Part shown: positions 26,887-35,620 of the stretch, piece by piece
Layout: each line of letters begins with the position of its first letter
How positions within the stretch are numbered: the stretch's first letter is position 1
NCBI GenBank assembly: GCA_947455145.1
Contig: CANGME010000006.1
Coordinates: 62,001-126,000 of the forward strand
Reading direction: 5' to 3'
From: Comamonadaceae bacterium
GTDB taxonomy: Bacteria > Pseudomonadota > Gammaproteobacteria > Burkholderiales > Burkholderiaceae_C
DNA length: 64,000 nt
Notes under the pieces: generated by a model
What the model was told of the DNA's origin: nothing
Databases searched by the model: none
Seen by the model: the letters and a program-made list of their open reading frames with translations, nothing else
Made by a program: the position numbers and the translations under genes

Positions 26887-28617
26887 CTAAAAATGGCCTG
26901 CTGCATGTCGCGCAGCGATAAAACCAAAGGTCATGGCAGGCCCCAGCGTGATGCCACCGCTGGGGTAGTTCCCGCCCATCACACTGGCCATGTCGTTGCC
27001 ACTGACATACAGCCCTGCTATGGGTTGCCCGTTTGCATTGAGTGCCTGCGCGTGGGCGTTGGCGCGCAGCCCGGCAAACGAGCCCAGACTGCCCGGCAGC
27101 ACCTGCACGGCGTAGAACGGGCCGCGCTCAATGGGTGCGACGGTGGGGTTGGGCCAGTGCTTATTCGCCTTGTAGCTGGCATCGCCCTGAAGGCGGTTGT
27201 AGGGCGTGTCGCCGCGTTGGAACTGCGCGTCGAACCCCCGGCGGGCGTGGTGGTTGTAGGCGCTCACGGTGGCTTGCAAACCTTCCGCCTCAATGCCGCA
27301 GGCACGTGCCAGTTCAGCGATGGTGCGGCCCCGCTTGAGGTAGCCGTTGCGCAGCCAGCGGCCCATGGGCATGGGCGCGGGCTTGACAGCACCCAGCCCG
27401 TAGCGGCGCAAAAAAGCGTGATCGACAATCAGCCACGCCGTGGGCAACGCGCCCTCGGGTGTGGCGCGGAACAGTGCCTGCATGAAGTCGTTGTAGCTGT
27501 TACCCTCATTGCAAAAGCGTTGGCCTTGGGCGGTGACGGCAATCAGGCCCGGCTTACCGCGCTCGATCAGGTGCGGGAAATGGCATACCGTGCCGTCGGC
27601 ACGCGGGGCCAGGGAGACCGGGGCGTTGGCCATGGGGCTGACGAGACTGGTGTCCACCACCGCGCCCACCGCTTCGCCCAAGCGCAAGCCGTCACCGGTG
27701 TTGCTGTGGGGCGCGGCAGAAAAATGCGGCGCGCCGAATTGCGCCACAGCCGCTTGCGCATAGGGCAACAGTTGCATCTGGCGCGCGCTGTCGTGCGGGC
27801 AACCGCCGCAGGCCAGCACCACACCGCGCGTGGCGGTGAAGACGCGGCCATCGCTCAAATGCACGCCGTTGACCCGGCCCTCAGCGGACTGGAGCAGCCG
27901 CGTGACCTGCACCCCGGTCAGCCACTGCACGCCCGCGTCTTGCGCTGATTTGAACAGACGCGCCGCCAGCGCATGGCCCGCCACCAGTTGCATAGACCTT
28001 CCGTGCAGGAGCAGGTCGCGCGCGTGGCGCAGCACGCGGCCCGCTACGTACAGCGCTGAGCGAACACTGCGCAGTGCTTGCATGAAGTGGCGCAGATCCG
28101 CACCCGCCGCAATGCCCATGCCCCACAGCGTGCTCATGTCCAGCGGCGCGCGCAGTTCTTTGATGCTGTCGCCCAGCTCACGTCCATCAAAGGGCGCAGC
28201 GCAGACCGAGCGACCACCTCGGGCGGCATAGCGGTTGTGGCCATGAAAGTCGGGGATGGCATTGCCGTCAATGAACTGCACGGCCGTGTTGTGGCGAAAG
28301 AAATCGACCATGCGCGGTGCGTGCTGCAAAAATGCATCAACGCGCGCGGCGTCAAATTTGTCACCCAATTCGTGGTGCAGGTAATGGCGCGGTGCGCTCA
28401 CATGCTCGTCCAGGCCGGCCTTGCGGACCAGCGCATTGCGCGGCAGCCACATCCACCCGCCCGACCAAGCGGTAGTGCCGCCGAGCACGGCTTCTTTCTC
28501 CAGCACCAACACTTTCAAGCCCAGGTGCGCGGTGGTGACCGCCGCCGACAGGCCACCCGCGCCGGAGCCGATGACGATGAGATCGACCGCGTTATTAACG
28601 TCGTCAATGCTTGACAT
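26887..28617 (-). CDS. FAD-dependent dehydrogenase, ketosteroid-dehydrogenase/fumarate-reductase type
   Basis: 576 residues. The FAD Rossmann loop LIVIGSGAGGLSAAV (about 12-27) is followed by LEKEAVLGGTTAWSGGWMWLP, the flavin-binding stretch of the fumarate reductase/3-ketosteroid delta-1-dehydrogenase superfamily. The C-terminal ISGND-type segment reads LYVSGNDMASVMGGNYPSGG. Members desaturate ring ketones or reduce double bonds. Its start overlaps the IclR stop by one base (TAATG), so regulator and enzyme are cotranscribed. A second, diverged copy lies on the other arm (30332). Substrate is not shown by the sequence. Confidence 0.88.
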   Translation of the reverse strand: MSSIDDVNNAVDLIVIGSGAGGLSAAVTTAHLGLKVLVLEKEAVLGGTTAWSGGWMWLPRNALVRKAGLDEHVSAPRHYLHHELGDKFDAARVDAFLQHAPRMVDFFRHNTAVQFIDGNAIPDFHGHNRYAARGGRSVCAAPFDGRELGDSIKELRAPLDMSTLWGMGIAAGADLRHFMQALRSVRSALYVAGRVLRHARDLLLHGRSMQLVAGHALAARLFKSAQDAGVQWLTGVQVTRLLQSAEGRVNGVHLSDGRVFTATRGVVLACGGCPHDSARQMQLLPYAQAAVAQFGAPHFSAAPHSNTGDGLRLGEAVGAVVDTSLVSPMANAPVSLAPRADGTVCHFPHLIERGKPGLIAVTAQGQRFCNEGNSYNDFMQALFRATPEGALPTAWLIVDHAFLRRYGLGAVKPAPMPMGRWLRNGYLKRGRTIAELARACGIEAEGLQATVSAYNHHARRGFDAQFQRGDTPYNRLQGDASYKANKHWPNPTVAPIERGPFYAVQVLPGSLGSFAGLRANAHAQALNANGQPIAGLYVSGNDMASVMGGNYPSGGITLGPAMTFGFIAARHAAGHF

Positions 28618-29444
28618 TACGGCGCATAAATGGGCGTGGCCTTAACGGGGTGAACCGCGTCAGTCAAACGCTTGCTAAAAAACGGAGAAGCCCCGCTGGC
28701 CGCAGCCATCTGCGCCGCAACGGCCAACAGCTCAGCCGCCAGAGCGCGCATTTTTTTATCAGTAAACCGCACCGTCGGCCCGGCAATGGTGATGACGCCG
28801 ATAGGCGCTTGACCCTTCAATCGCACCGGCGCGCCCATGGCGTTCAGGCCAGCGGTGTAGGTCTCTTGCGTCAGGCTGTAGCCGAGCTTGCGTGCGGCCT
28901 TCACGCGGGTCATCAGCGCGGTCAGGCTGGTGGGCGCGTTGGGGCCGTAGTCCTTGGGCGTACCCAGGTCTTGCTGCTTCACCCGCGCCATGGCTTCTTC
29001 GTCTGACAGGGCCAACAGCCAAGCCTGACCCGATGCAGAGCAACTCAAGCGCGCGTCGCTGCCCATGTCGGGGTCATAGCGCAGGCCTTGGCGTGCACCC
29101 TGCGCACGCGCCACCCAGGTGAGCCGGTCGCCGTCAATCACCGACAGGCGCACCAGCTCGCCCGATGTTGCGGCCAGCCGATCCAACAGGGGCTGGGCGA
29201 TATCGACGATGCCGGTGTTGCTGAGGTAGCTCAGTCCCAGTGAGACCAGCTTGGTGGTGAGCACGTAGTCGCCATGCTCGCGCGCTTGGCGCACATAGCC
29301 GCAACGCACCAAGTCGGTCAGCAGGCGGTGCGCGCCGCTGCGCGGAATTTTCAGCTGATCGGCAATGGCGGCCAGCTCCAGGCCGTGGCCATGCTGGGTC
29401 AGCAGCTCCAGGATGGCCAGGGTTCGGTCTAAGACGCTGCTCAT
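28617..29444 (-). CDS. IclR family transcriptional regulator
   Basis: 275 residues. The N-terminal winged helix (ILELLTQHGHGLELAAIADQ, then RSGAHRLLTDLVRCGYV) occupies ~1-70, and the ligand-binding domain follows with the usual SASGQAWLLAL and GLNAMGAPV segments. IclR proteins commonly control catabolism of aromatic or carboxylic acids and respond to a pathway compound. It heads the minus-strand arm and faces the shikimate-dehydrogenase-like gene across a 91-base gap that contains a perfect palindrome. Confidence 0.93.
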   Translation of the reverse strand: MSSVLDRTLAILELLTQHGHGLELAAIADQLKIPRSGAHRLLTDLVRCGYVRQAREHGDYVLTTKLVSLGLSYLSNTGIVDIAQPLLDRLAATSGELVRLSVIDGDRLTWVARAQGARQGLRYDPDMGSDARLSCSASGQAWLLALSDEEAMARVKQQDLGTPKDYGPNAPTSLTALMTRVKAARKLGYSLTQETYTAGLNAMGAPVRLKGQAPIGVITIAGPTVRFTDKKMRALAAELLAVAAQMAAASGASPFFSKRLTDAVHPVKATPIYAP

Positions 29445-29469
29445 GAGAATAGGGTGTGAATTACAAAAG

Positions 29470-29484
29470 TGGAATGCTATTCCA
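29470..29484. promoter_or_regulatory. palindromic IclR-type operator
   Basis: TGGAATGCTATTCCA is a perfect 6-3-6 inverted repeat in the centre of the divergent gap between the IclR gene and the right arm. The outer bases match the published E. coli IclR consensus (TGGAAAT-N-ATTTCCA) at TGGAA/TTCCA. Placement suggests that it controls both arms at once. An AT-rich stretch (TAAAATTTTG) follows toward the right arm and may hold its promoter. Confidence 0.7.
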
Positions 29485-29535
29485 TTTTATGTAAGATGCA
29501 TAAAATTTTGCCAATTCATCAGGAATTTATCTGCC

Positions 29536-30330
29536 ATGTCAGAACCCTTAAGCGGCGCGAGCCGCGTGCACTTCATCGTGGGCGACCCGATTGCCCAGGT
29601 CAAATCCCCCGCTGGCGTGAGCCAGGCCTTTCACGCGCGCGGTCACAACGCCTACGTGATGCCCGCGCACGTCGCTCCGGCTGATCTGGCCGCTTGGTTA
29701 GCGGGCGTGTCATTGGCACAGAACGTAGACGGAATCATCGCCACCGTGCCGCACAAGTTCGCCTGCTTTGATCTGTGCGCCAGCACCTCGGAGCGCGCCG
29801 CTTTTTTGCGCACCGTCAACACCCTGCGTCGCAATGCGGACGGAACTTGGCATGGCGACATGTTTGATGGTGTCGCCTTCGTCGCCGCCGCGCGCGACCA
29901 AGCTTGCGTGCCAGAGGGCAAGATCGCCCTGCTGGTGGGCGCGGGCGGCGCGGGCTCGGCCATTGCGCACGCGTTGGTGATGGCGGGCGTGAGTCATCTC
30001 GCCATTCATGACGAAGACACCACGCGTCGCACCACACTGGTGGAGCGCCTTGCGGGTTTGAATCATTGCCCGGTCACGCACGGCAGCGCCGACCCGAGCG
30101 GCTTTGACATCGTGGTCAACGCCACGCCGGTGGGCATGAAAGAGGCCGACCCCTACCCGCTGGACGTGAGCCAGTTGACGAGCGCCATGTTCGTCGGCTG
30201 CGTCATCACCGCGCCCGCCGTCACCTCGCTCATCGCCGCCGCGCGTGCCAAGGGTTGCGCCACGGTGACGGGCACACAGATGTTTGGCCGCGTGCGGGAT
30301 TTGATGGTGGATTTTTTGTTGAAGGCTTGA
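29536..30330 (+). CDS. shikimate/quinate dehydrogenase-like protein (AroE family)
   Basis: 264 residues from MSEPLSGASR. Substrate-binding SP motif in AQVKSPAGVSQAF, catalytic Lys in ATVPHKFACF, and NAD(P) loop LLVGAGGAGSAIAHALV. The C-terminal GTQMFGRVRDLMVDF corresponds to the end of AroE. Housekeeping AroE is expected elsewhere, so this copy at the head of a catabolic arm more likely oxidises a hydroxylated cyclic acid. It is divergent from IclR and is followed after one base by an FAD dehydrogenase. Confidence 0.87.
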   Translation: MSEPLSGASRVHFIVGDPIAQVKSPAGVSQAFHARGHNAYVMPAHVAPADLAAWLAGVSLAQNVDGIIATVPHKFACFDLCASTSERAAFLRTVNTLRRNADGTWHGDMFDGVAFVAAARDQACVPEGKIALLVGAGGAGSAIAHALVMAGVSHLAIHDEDTTRRTTLVERLAGLNHCPVTHGSADPSGFDIVVNATPVGMKEADPYPLDVSQLTSAMFVGCVITAPAVTSLIAAARAKGCATVTGTQMFGRVRDLMVDFLLKA

Positions 30331-30331
30331 A

Positions 30332-32077
30332 ATGCAAGTGCTTAAAAACCTCAGCGACTTGCCCTCTACCGCGGCCTTTGACGTGGTGGTCATCGGTGCA
30401 GGCGGCGCAGGCTTAGCGGCAGCGCTGTTCGCGGCGATAGACGGCGCGAAGGTGCTACTGGTGGAGCACACCGAACATGTCGGCGGCACCACGGCCATGT
30501 CAGCAGGCACCACCTGGATCCCCGGCACGCACCATGGCGCAACGGTCAACCCTAGCGACACTTTGAACGACGCGGCGCGCTACCTGAACAACGCCATTGG
30601 TGAGCGTTCACCCGCTCACCTGCGCCAAGCTTTTTTAGACAACGGCGCGCTCGCCGTGCAGCGCATCGAAGCCAACTCAGCCGTGAAATTTCGCGCCTGT
30701 GCCAAGCACCCCGATTACCTCTCGGAGTTGGACGGTTCCACCCTAAATGGCCGCGCGCTAGAGCCCCTGCCGTTTGATGGCCGCTTACTGGGCGAGCAGT
30801 TCGCGCTGCTGCGTCCGCCCATCCCTGAGTTCACCGTGCTCGGGGGCATGATGGTAGACCGCGCCGACATCAACCATCTGCTGGGCATGACGACCTCATT
30901 CGCCTCGCTCAAGCACTCGGCCAAGCTGCTGTTGCGTCACGCCTCAGACCGGCTGCGCTACCCACGCGGCACGCGGCTGGTCATGGGTAATGCACTGGTG
31001 GGGCGGCTGCTGTATTCGCTGTCGCAACGGGCCAACGTGACGCTGGCGCTCAAGACCTCGGTTGACCAAATCAAGCAGGGTGCAGACGGTGTCGAGTCCG
31101 TCACGCTGATGCAAAACGGTGTGAGGCGAACGGTGCAGGTCAAAGGCGGCGTCATCCTCGCCAGCGGCGGCTTCAATCGTCACCCGGCATTGCGGCAGAC
31201 GATGCTGCCCGGCATCAACCCGGCCTGGTGCCCAGGCGCGCCGGGACACACCGGCGCGGCGCAAGACCTGGCGCGTGGTCTGGGTGCGCACTTTAGCGAC
31301 ACCGTTAACTCCAATGCTTTTTGGGCCCCCGTATCTCTGAGGCAACGCGGCGACGGCACGCAAGCCGTGTTCCCGCACTTCGTGATGGATCGCGCCAAGC
31401 CCGGCATGATCACCGTCAACCAAGCGGGTCAGCGCTTCGTCAACGAGAGCACCTCTTACCACCTGTTTGCGCTGGCCATGCAAGAGGCTAACAAAACTAC
31501 AAAAGCCATCCCGGCCTACCTGATCTGCGATGCAGAAGCCCTGCTCAAATACGGCATTGGTATGGTGCGCCCCGGTGGCAAGGGCTTGGCGCCGTTCATC
31601 GCCGATGGCTACCTGACCGAAGGCCAAACCCTCAGGGAACTCGCGCAAAAACTAGGCGTCGATGCCACAGGCCTAGAAGCCAGTATCAGCAAGATAAACA
31701 GCTACGCCGAAAGCGGCATTGACCCCGATTTCCATCGCGGAGAAACCGCTTACCAGCACAACATCGGCGATGCCACAGCGGGTGGCAAAAATCCCAACTT
31801 GGGCCCGCTAAAAATCGCGCCGTTCTACGCCGTCAAGCTCTACCCCGGTGACATCGGTGCCTCCACCGGCCTGGCCACCGATGGCGATGCCCGCGTGCTA
31901 AACCAAGACGGCCAAGCCATCCCCCGCCTGTACGCCGTAGGCAACGACATGCACTCCATCATGGGCGGTGTGTACACTGGCCCCGGCATCACGATTGGGC
32001 CGGGCTTTGTGTTCGCCTACCTCGCGGCACGGCATGTGGTGACAAGCAAAGTGAAGGACAACTGCTCAAACGTTTAG
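30332..32077 (+). CDS. second FAD-dependent dehydrogenase of the ketosteroid-dehydrogenase type
   Basis: 581 residues, diverged paralogue of the 26887-28617 protein: VVVIGAGGAGLAAALFA near the N-terminus, HVGGTTAMSAGTTWIPG, and C-terminal LYAVGNDMHSIMGGVYTGPG. Both lack a signal peptide, which fits a cytoplasmic dehydrogenase. One base separates it from the AroE-like gene and 18 bases from the Bug receptor gene, so the three form one transcript. Two such flavoproteins in one cluster suggest two successive ring desaturations. Confidence 0.88.
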   Translation: MQVLKNLSDLPSTAAFDVVVIGAGGAGLAAALFAAIDGAKVLLVEHTEHVGGTTAMSAGTTWIPGTHHGATVNPSDTLNDAARYLNNAIGERSPAHLRQAFLDNGALAVQRIEANSAVKFRACAKHPDYLSELDGSTLNGRALEPLPFDGRLLGEQFALLRPPIPEFTVLGGMMVDRADINHLLGMTTSFASLKHSAKLLLRHASDRLRYPRGTRLVMGNALVGRLLYSLSQRANVTLALKTSVDQIKQGADGVESVTLMQNGVRRTVQVKGGVILASGGFNRHPALRQTMLPGINPAWCPGAPGHTGAAQDLARGLGAHFSDTVNSNAFWAPVSLRQRGDGTQAVFPHFVMDRAKPGMITVNQAGQRFVNESTSYHLFALAMQEANKTTKAIPAYLICDAEALLKYGIGMVRPGGKGLAPFIADGYLTEGQTLRELAQKLGVDATGLEASISKINSYAESGIDPDFHRGETAYQHNIGDATAGGKNPNLGPLKIAPFYAVKLYPGDIGASTGLATDGDARVLNQDGQAIPRLYAVGNDMHSIMGGVYTGPGITIGPGFVFAYLAARHVVTSKVKDNCSNV

Positions 32078-32095
32078 CCAACCGGAGACTTGCAC

Positions 32096-33097
32096 ATGAT
32101 GGTTCCACGAGTCAATTTTTTACACACAATGCGTCACGCGTTGATGCTCACAGTGAGCGGAGCAACCCTGTGTTTCCTGAGTGCCTCCGCAGCACTCGCT
32201 CAAACCTACCCCACCAAGCCGATTCGCGTCATCGTCCCTTATGCGGCGGGCGGCTTCTCTGACCAAAGCTCGCGCGTCATTGCCGAGGCACTTTCACAAG
32301 AACTCAAGCAACAGTTTGTGATTGAAAATCGCGCCGGTGGCGGTGGCCGTATTGGTGTCGATGCCCTGAGCAAAATGGCCCCTGACGGCTACAGCCTGCT
32401 CCTCACCACCAACGGGACGCACACCTACATGGCGGTCACCGAGAAATCTTTGAGCTACGACCCTATCAAAGACTTCACCCCCATATCGTTGATCGGCTCT
32501 TACGGCCTGCTGATGGTGGTCAACCCGGCCGTACCCGCGCGCACGGTGGGCGAGCTCATCGCCTATGCCAAGAGCAACCCCGGCAAACTCAACTACGCCA
32601 GCTCCGGGCCCGGCAGCGGCCTGCATTTCGCGGGCGAGGTGTTCAAGTCCATGGCCGGTATTGATATGGTGCACGTCCCCTACAAGGGCTCAGGTCCAGG
32701 CATGCTGGACGTGTTGGCGGGCAACTGCCAGGTGATTTTTGCGGGTGAGGCCAAGCCCCACATCGACAGCGGCAAAGTACGCCTGCTCGGCACCACCAGC
32801 GCCGCGCGCGACCCGCGTTACCCCAACGCGCTCACGATCAGCGAGTCCGGCTTAAGCGGCTACGACTTGACGTATTGGGTGGGCTTGATGGCCCCCAAAG
32901 GCTTGCCGGCAGACATCCAGCTCAAGCTCAATGCTGCGGTTAAAAAGGTACTGACCGAACCCAACGTGAAGAAACTCTTCGCCGACATGGGCTTGTCGCC
33001 CGTCGGCAGCTCGCCCGAGTATTTGGTGGATCAGATCCGCACCGAAACCGCCAAACTCAGCGCGGTGGCTGCCAGCATTCCGGGTGGGATTAATTGA
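32096..33097 (+). CDS. Bug/TctC family periplasmic receptor
   Basis: 333 residues from MMVPRVNFLH; the ATG follows CGGAGA at good spacing. Signal peptide up to about residue 36 (SASAALAQ). The mature protein begins TYPTKPIRVIVPYAAGG, has the ligand loop SSGPGSGLHFAG, VHVPYKGSGPG, and ends near VAASIPGGIN. It binds a carboxylate in the periplasm for a tripartite tricarboxylate transporter; TctA/TctB are not in this window. Linked to the right catabolic arm, so its ligand is probably the pathway substrate. Confidence 0.92.
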   Translation: MMVPRVNFLHTMRHALMLTVSGATLCFLSASAALAQTYPTKPIRVIVPYAAGGFSDQSSRVIAEALSQELKQQFVIENRAGGGGRIGVDALSKMAPDGYSLLLTTNGTHTYMAVTEKSLSYDPIKDFTPISLIGSYGLLMVVNPAVPARTVGELIAYAKSNPGKLNYASSGPGSGLHFAGEVFKSMAGIDMVHVPYKGSGPGMLDVLAGNCQVIFAGEAKPHIDSGKVRLLGTTSAARDPRYPNALTISESGLSGYDLTYWVGLMAPKGLPADIQLKLNAAVKKVLTEPNVKKLFADMGLSPVGSSPEYLVDQIRTETAKLSAVAASIPGGIN

Positions 33098-33100
33098 GGT

Positions 33101-33129
33101 CTGGATCCCTGCCTTCGCGGGGATGACGG
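33101..33129 (-). repeat. short palindromic repeat (GGATTCCCGC family), copy 1
   Basis: CTGGATCCCTGCCTTCGCGG followed by GGATGACGG is a worn copy of a palindrome that also occurs at 38098-38124, 44909-44936, 56293-56316 and 62260-62285. It sits between two convergent genes, where such repeats often act as transcription end structures. Confidence 0.7.
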
Positions 33130-33150
33130 CTAGCGGGGTGACGGTTGGCT

Positions 33151-34224
33151 TTAAGCCCCCGTATAAACCGGCGCAGGCTGACTGAAAAATCCCTCCAGCA
33201 GGTGGTACACCAGTGCAAAGTTTTTCGAGCGCGTGCTGGTGTGCGCAATGCCGGGCATGACGATGAATTGCTTGTCGCCGTTGGGGAGTTTGGCGAAGAA
33301 GTTGGTCAGGTCTTGCAGGCTGGCTATGCCGTCGTACTGGCCGCGCATGATGAGCGTGGGTACGTTGAGTTTCTCGGGGTCGCACACCGGCAAGTTGGCT
33401 GACATGTCGATGTAGGTGCCCGTGGGCACGGACGTGTCCAGCGCCAGCACGGCGTCGGCAAAGGCGTCAACAATGGTCAGATCACTGGTGCCGGGGTGGT
33501 CGCGCGTGAAGATGCTGCGGATCATGGTGCGGTCGATGGGGCGGCGATTGTTGGCGCGGTAGGTGTCCAGTTTTTTCTTGCGCTCGGCCAGGGTAGGGCT
33601 ACCTTCACCGGTCCACACAAAGGCGTCCAAGGCCAAGCGTGACACGCGCTCGGGGTGGCGTTGTGCGAACAGGGCGGCACGCAGAGCGCCTGAGGATGAG
33701 CCATAGAACAGGGCTTTCTTGCTGCCCGAAGTCTTCAAGATGTACTCGCTTACCACCGTGATGTCGTCGGCCCCGTCGGCGATGGTGGCGTTCATGTTGC
33801 GGGTTTTGTCAGAGCGGCCATAGCCCTCGCAGTCAAAGCACCAGGTGTCGTAACCCAGCCGCGCGAACCAGTCCATGGTGGATGCCTCAATGCGCCCGGG
33901 GATTTGCAGGTCAAACACAGGGGTGGATGAAACCGAAGAGCCGTGCACAAAAATAAGCGTGCCACGCGCCGGGGCTGCGCTGGGGTTGCGCAGTTTTTTG
34001 TTCCACATGAACAGGCGCACGTCTTGGCCCCCGGCCTTCTTGATCGCCCAGTGTTCTTTGCCAACGATTTCGGCCGTGGGGGCTGCTCGGGTGGCTTGCG
34101 CTTGCGCGGGCGTTGTGCTCAACGCAGCCGTGGTGGCCGCCACAGCACCGAGAGCGGTGCTGGTCAAAAAGCCTCGGCGTGAGCCTTCGGGTGTGGTGTC
34201 TTGGGTCGGAGTGTGTTGGTTCAT
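33151..34224 (-). CDS. TAT-exported alpha/beta hydrolase
   Basis: 357 residues from MNQHTPTQDT. A twin-arginine signal peptide is clear: SRRGFL at ~16-21, then an Ala-rich hydrophobic segment ending PAQAQA (about 47). The mature part is an alpha/beta hydrolase: oxyanion FVHGSSVSS, nucleophile Ser in LFYGSSSGAL, Asp in RGQYDG and His in MPGIAHTS. The TAT route implies export in folded form to the periplasm. It converges on the Bug receptor gene. It may release the transported acid from an ester or amide; this is inference from position. Confidence 0.87.
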   Translation of the reverse strand: MNQHTPTQDTTPEGSRRGFLTSTALGAVAATTAALSTTPAQAQATRAAPTAEIVGKEHWAIKKAGGQDVRLFMWNKKLRNPSAAPARGTLIFVHGSSVSSTPVFDLQIPGRIEASTMDWFARLGYDTWCFDCEGYGRSDKTRNMNATIADGADDITVVSEYILKTSGSKKALFYGSSSGALRAALFAQRHPERVSRLALDAFVWTGEGSPTLAERKKKLDTYRANNRRPIDRTMIRSIFTRDHPGTSDLTIVDAFADAVLALDTSVPTGTYIDMSANLPVCDPEKLNVPTLIMRGQYDGIASLQDLTNFFAKLPNGDKQFIVMPGIAHTSTRSKNFALVYHLLEGFFSQPAPVYTGA

Positions 34225-34406
34225 TGCGTCTGTGTCTCTTGGGGTTGAATTTTTCTCATATGCAGCGCACAGCGGGCTGTCAGAATAAAGATCGCTGAAT
34301 AGTAAAAGCACGTCGAAAAATCTGCATAGGGTTAAACCCTTGGGCGGGGTTTTGAGAGGGGAGAAGAGGGTTACATTCGGCTGAATTCAACTAAAAGGCT
34401 CACACC

Positions 34407-35591
34407 ATGAACTTGCGTATTGCCATTGCCGCCCTGACGGGTTTGGCCGTTCTTGCGGGTTGCGCGAACATGACGCCGCCGCCCGGCAAACGCGAGCTGA
34501 TGCTGGTGGCCAATGATGAAAAGCAAAGTTGGGATGATGCAGGCAAGGTCATCCTGTCCGACGCGGGCAGGGACACGGTGTCCATCCTCGACATTGGCAC
34601 TGACCCGCTGGCTCCCAAGATCATTGCCAACCTGCCCATTCCCAACACCATCGCTGGGCCACCGGTGAATCTGGCGATCACCCCCGATGAGGGATTGGCC
34701 TTGGTCGCCAATTCCATGAACATGGTCACCGAAGCAGGTGTGCGCAAGCTGGTGCCTGACAACCGTGTGTTTGTCATTGATCTCACGGCTAACCCGCCCA
34801 AAGTCATTCAGACGCTGGCCGTGGGCAAGCAGCCATCAGGCATGTCCATCAACGCCGCAGGCACGATGGCGCTGATCGCCAACCGCACCGACAACTCCAT
34901 CAGCGTGCTGCGTATTGCTGGCAAGAAGGTCGAGTTGATCGATACAGTGGCCATGGGCGAGCAGGTGGCCCACGTGCGCTTCACGCCCGACGGCAAGCGC
35001 GCCTTGGCCGCCAAGTTCCCTGGCCACAAAATTGCCATGCTCAATGTGAATGGCGAGAAGGTCACGTACAACAAGCTCGATGTCACGGTGGGCCTTTGGC
35101 CGTACAACGTGGACGTCACGCCGGATGGCAAGCTGGCGCTCTCCGCCGACAACGGCAATTCGGGTGCGTCTGACGGCCATGTGGACACGGTCAGTGTGAT
35201 TGACATCGAGTCCAATCCCCCGCGCGTGATTGACAAAGTGGTGGTGGGTGACGCGCCCGAAGGCTTGGCCATCAGCCCGACCGGCAAGCTTGCGGTAGCC
35301 GTGCTGTTGCGCGGCACCAACGTGTCTAAAACCGCCTTCTTCTACAACCGAAATGCCACCGTGGTGGCGCTCAAAATTGACGGCAAAAAAGTCACGCGCA
35401 GCAATGAGGTGGAGGTGCGCGGCCTGCCCGAAGGCGCGGTCTTCAGCCAAGACGGGCGCTACATCTACGTGGGCAATTTCATGGACAGCGACATCTCTAT
35501 CTTGCGGGTGGATGGCGACCAGATTGTGAATACGGGCAAGTCATTTAACTTGCCAGGTCACCCGGCGGCTATGCGCGGGCGAACACACTAA
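34407..35591 (+). CDS. beta-propeller lipoprotein (YncE/lactonase-like)
   Basis: 394 residues. Lipobox LAVLAGC gives a lipidated Cys at ~19. The rest is a seven-bladed propeller of repeated ...ITPDEGLALVAN..., ...FTPDGKRALAAK..., ...VTPDGKLALSAD..., ...ISPTGKLAVAV... and ...FSQDGRYIYVGN... blades, each followed by a VxVIDI/ISVLRI strand. Similar proteins are YncE, 6-phosphogluconolactonase-like and cytochrome-D1-like propellers. Expected to be attached to a membrane on the periplasmic side. Function unknown. It begins the second half of the right arm, divergent from the TAT hydrolase. Confidence 0.8.
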   Translation: MNLRIAIAALTGLAVLAGCANMTPPPGKRELMLVANDEKQSWDDAGKVILSDAGRDTVSILDIGTDPLAPKIIANLPIPNTIAGPPVNLAITPDEGLALVANSMNMVTEAGVRKLVPDNRVFVIDLTANPPKVIQTLAVGKQPSGMSINAAGTMALIANRTDNSISVLRIAGKKVELIDTVAMGEQVAHVRFTPDGKRALAAKFPGHKIAMLNVNGEKVTYNKLDVTVGLWPYNVDVTPDGKLALSADNGNSGASDGHVDTVSVIDIESNPPRVIDKVVVGDAPEGLAISPTGKLAVAVLLRGTNVSKTAFFYNRNATVVALKIDGKKVTRSNEVEVRGLPEGAVFSQDGRYIYVGNFMDSDISILRVDGDQIVNTGKSFNLPGHPAAMRGRTH

Positions 35592-35620
35592 AACCTCTTT
35601 CAACTTATCAGGAAACAAAC

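Noticed and set aside
26473-27948. A 491-codon plus-strand frame
   Set aside because: It runs antisense across the NIPSNAP and FAD dehydrogenase genes, which have clear family motifs.
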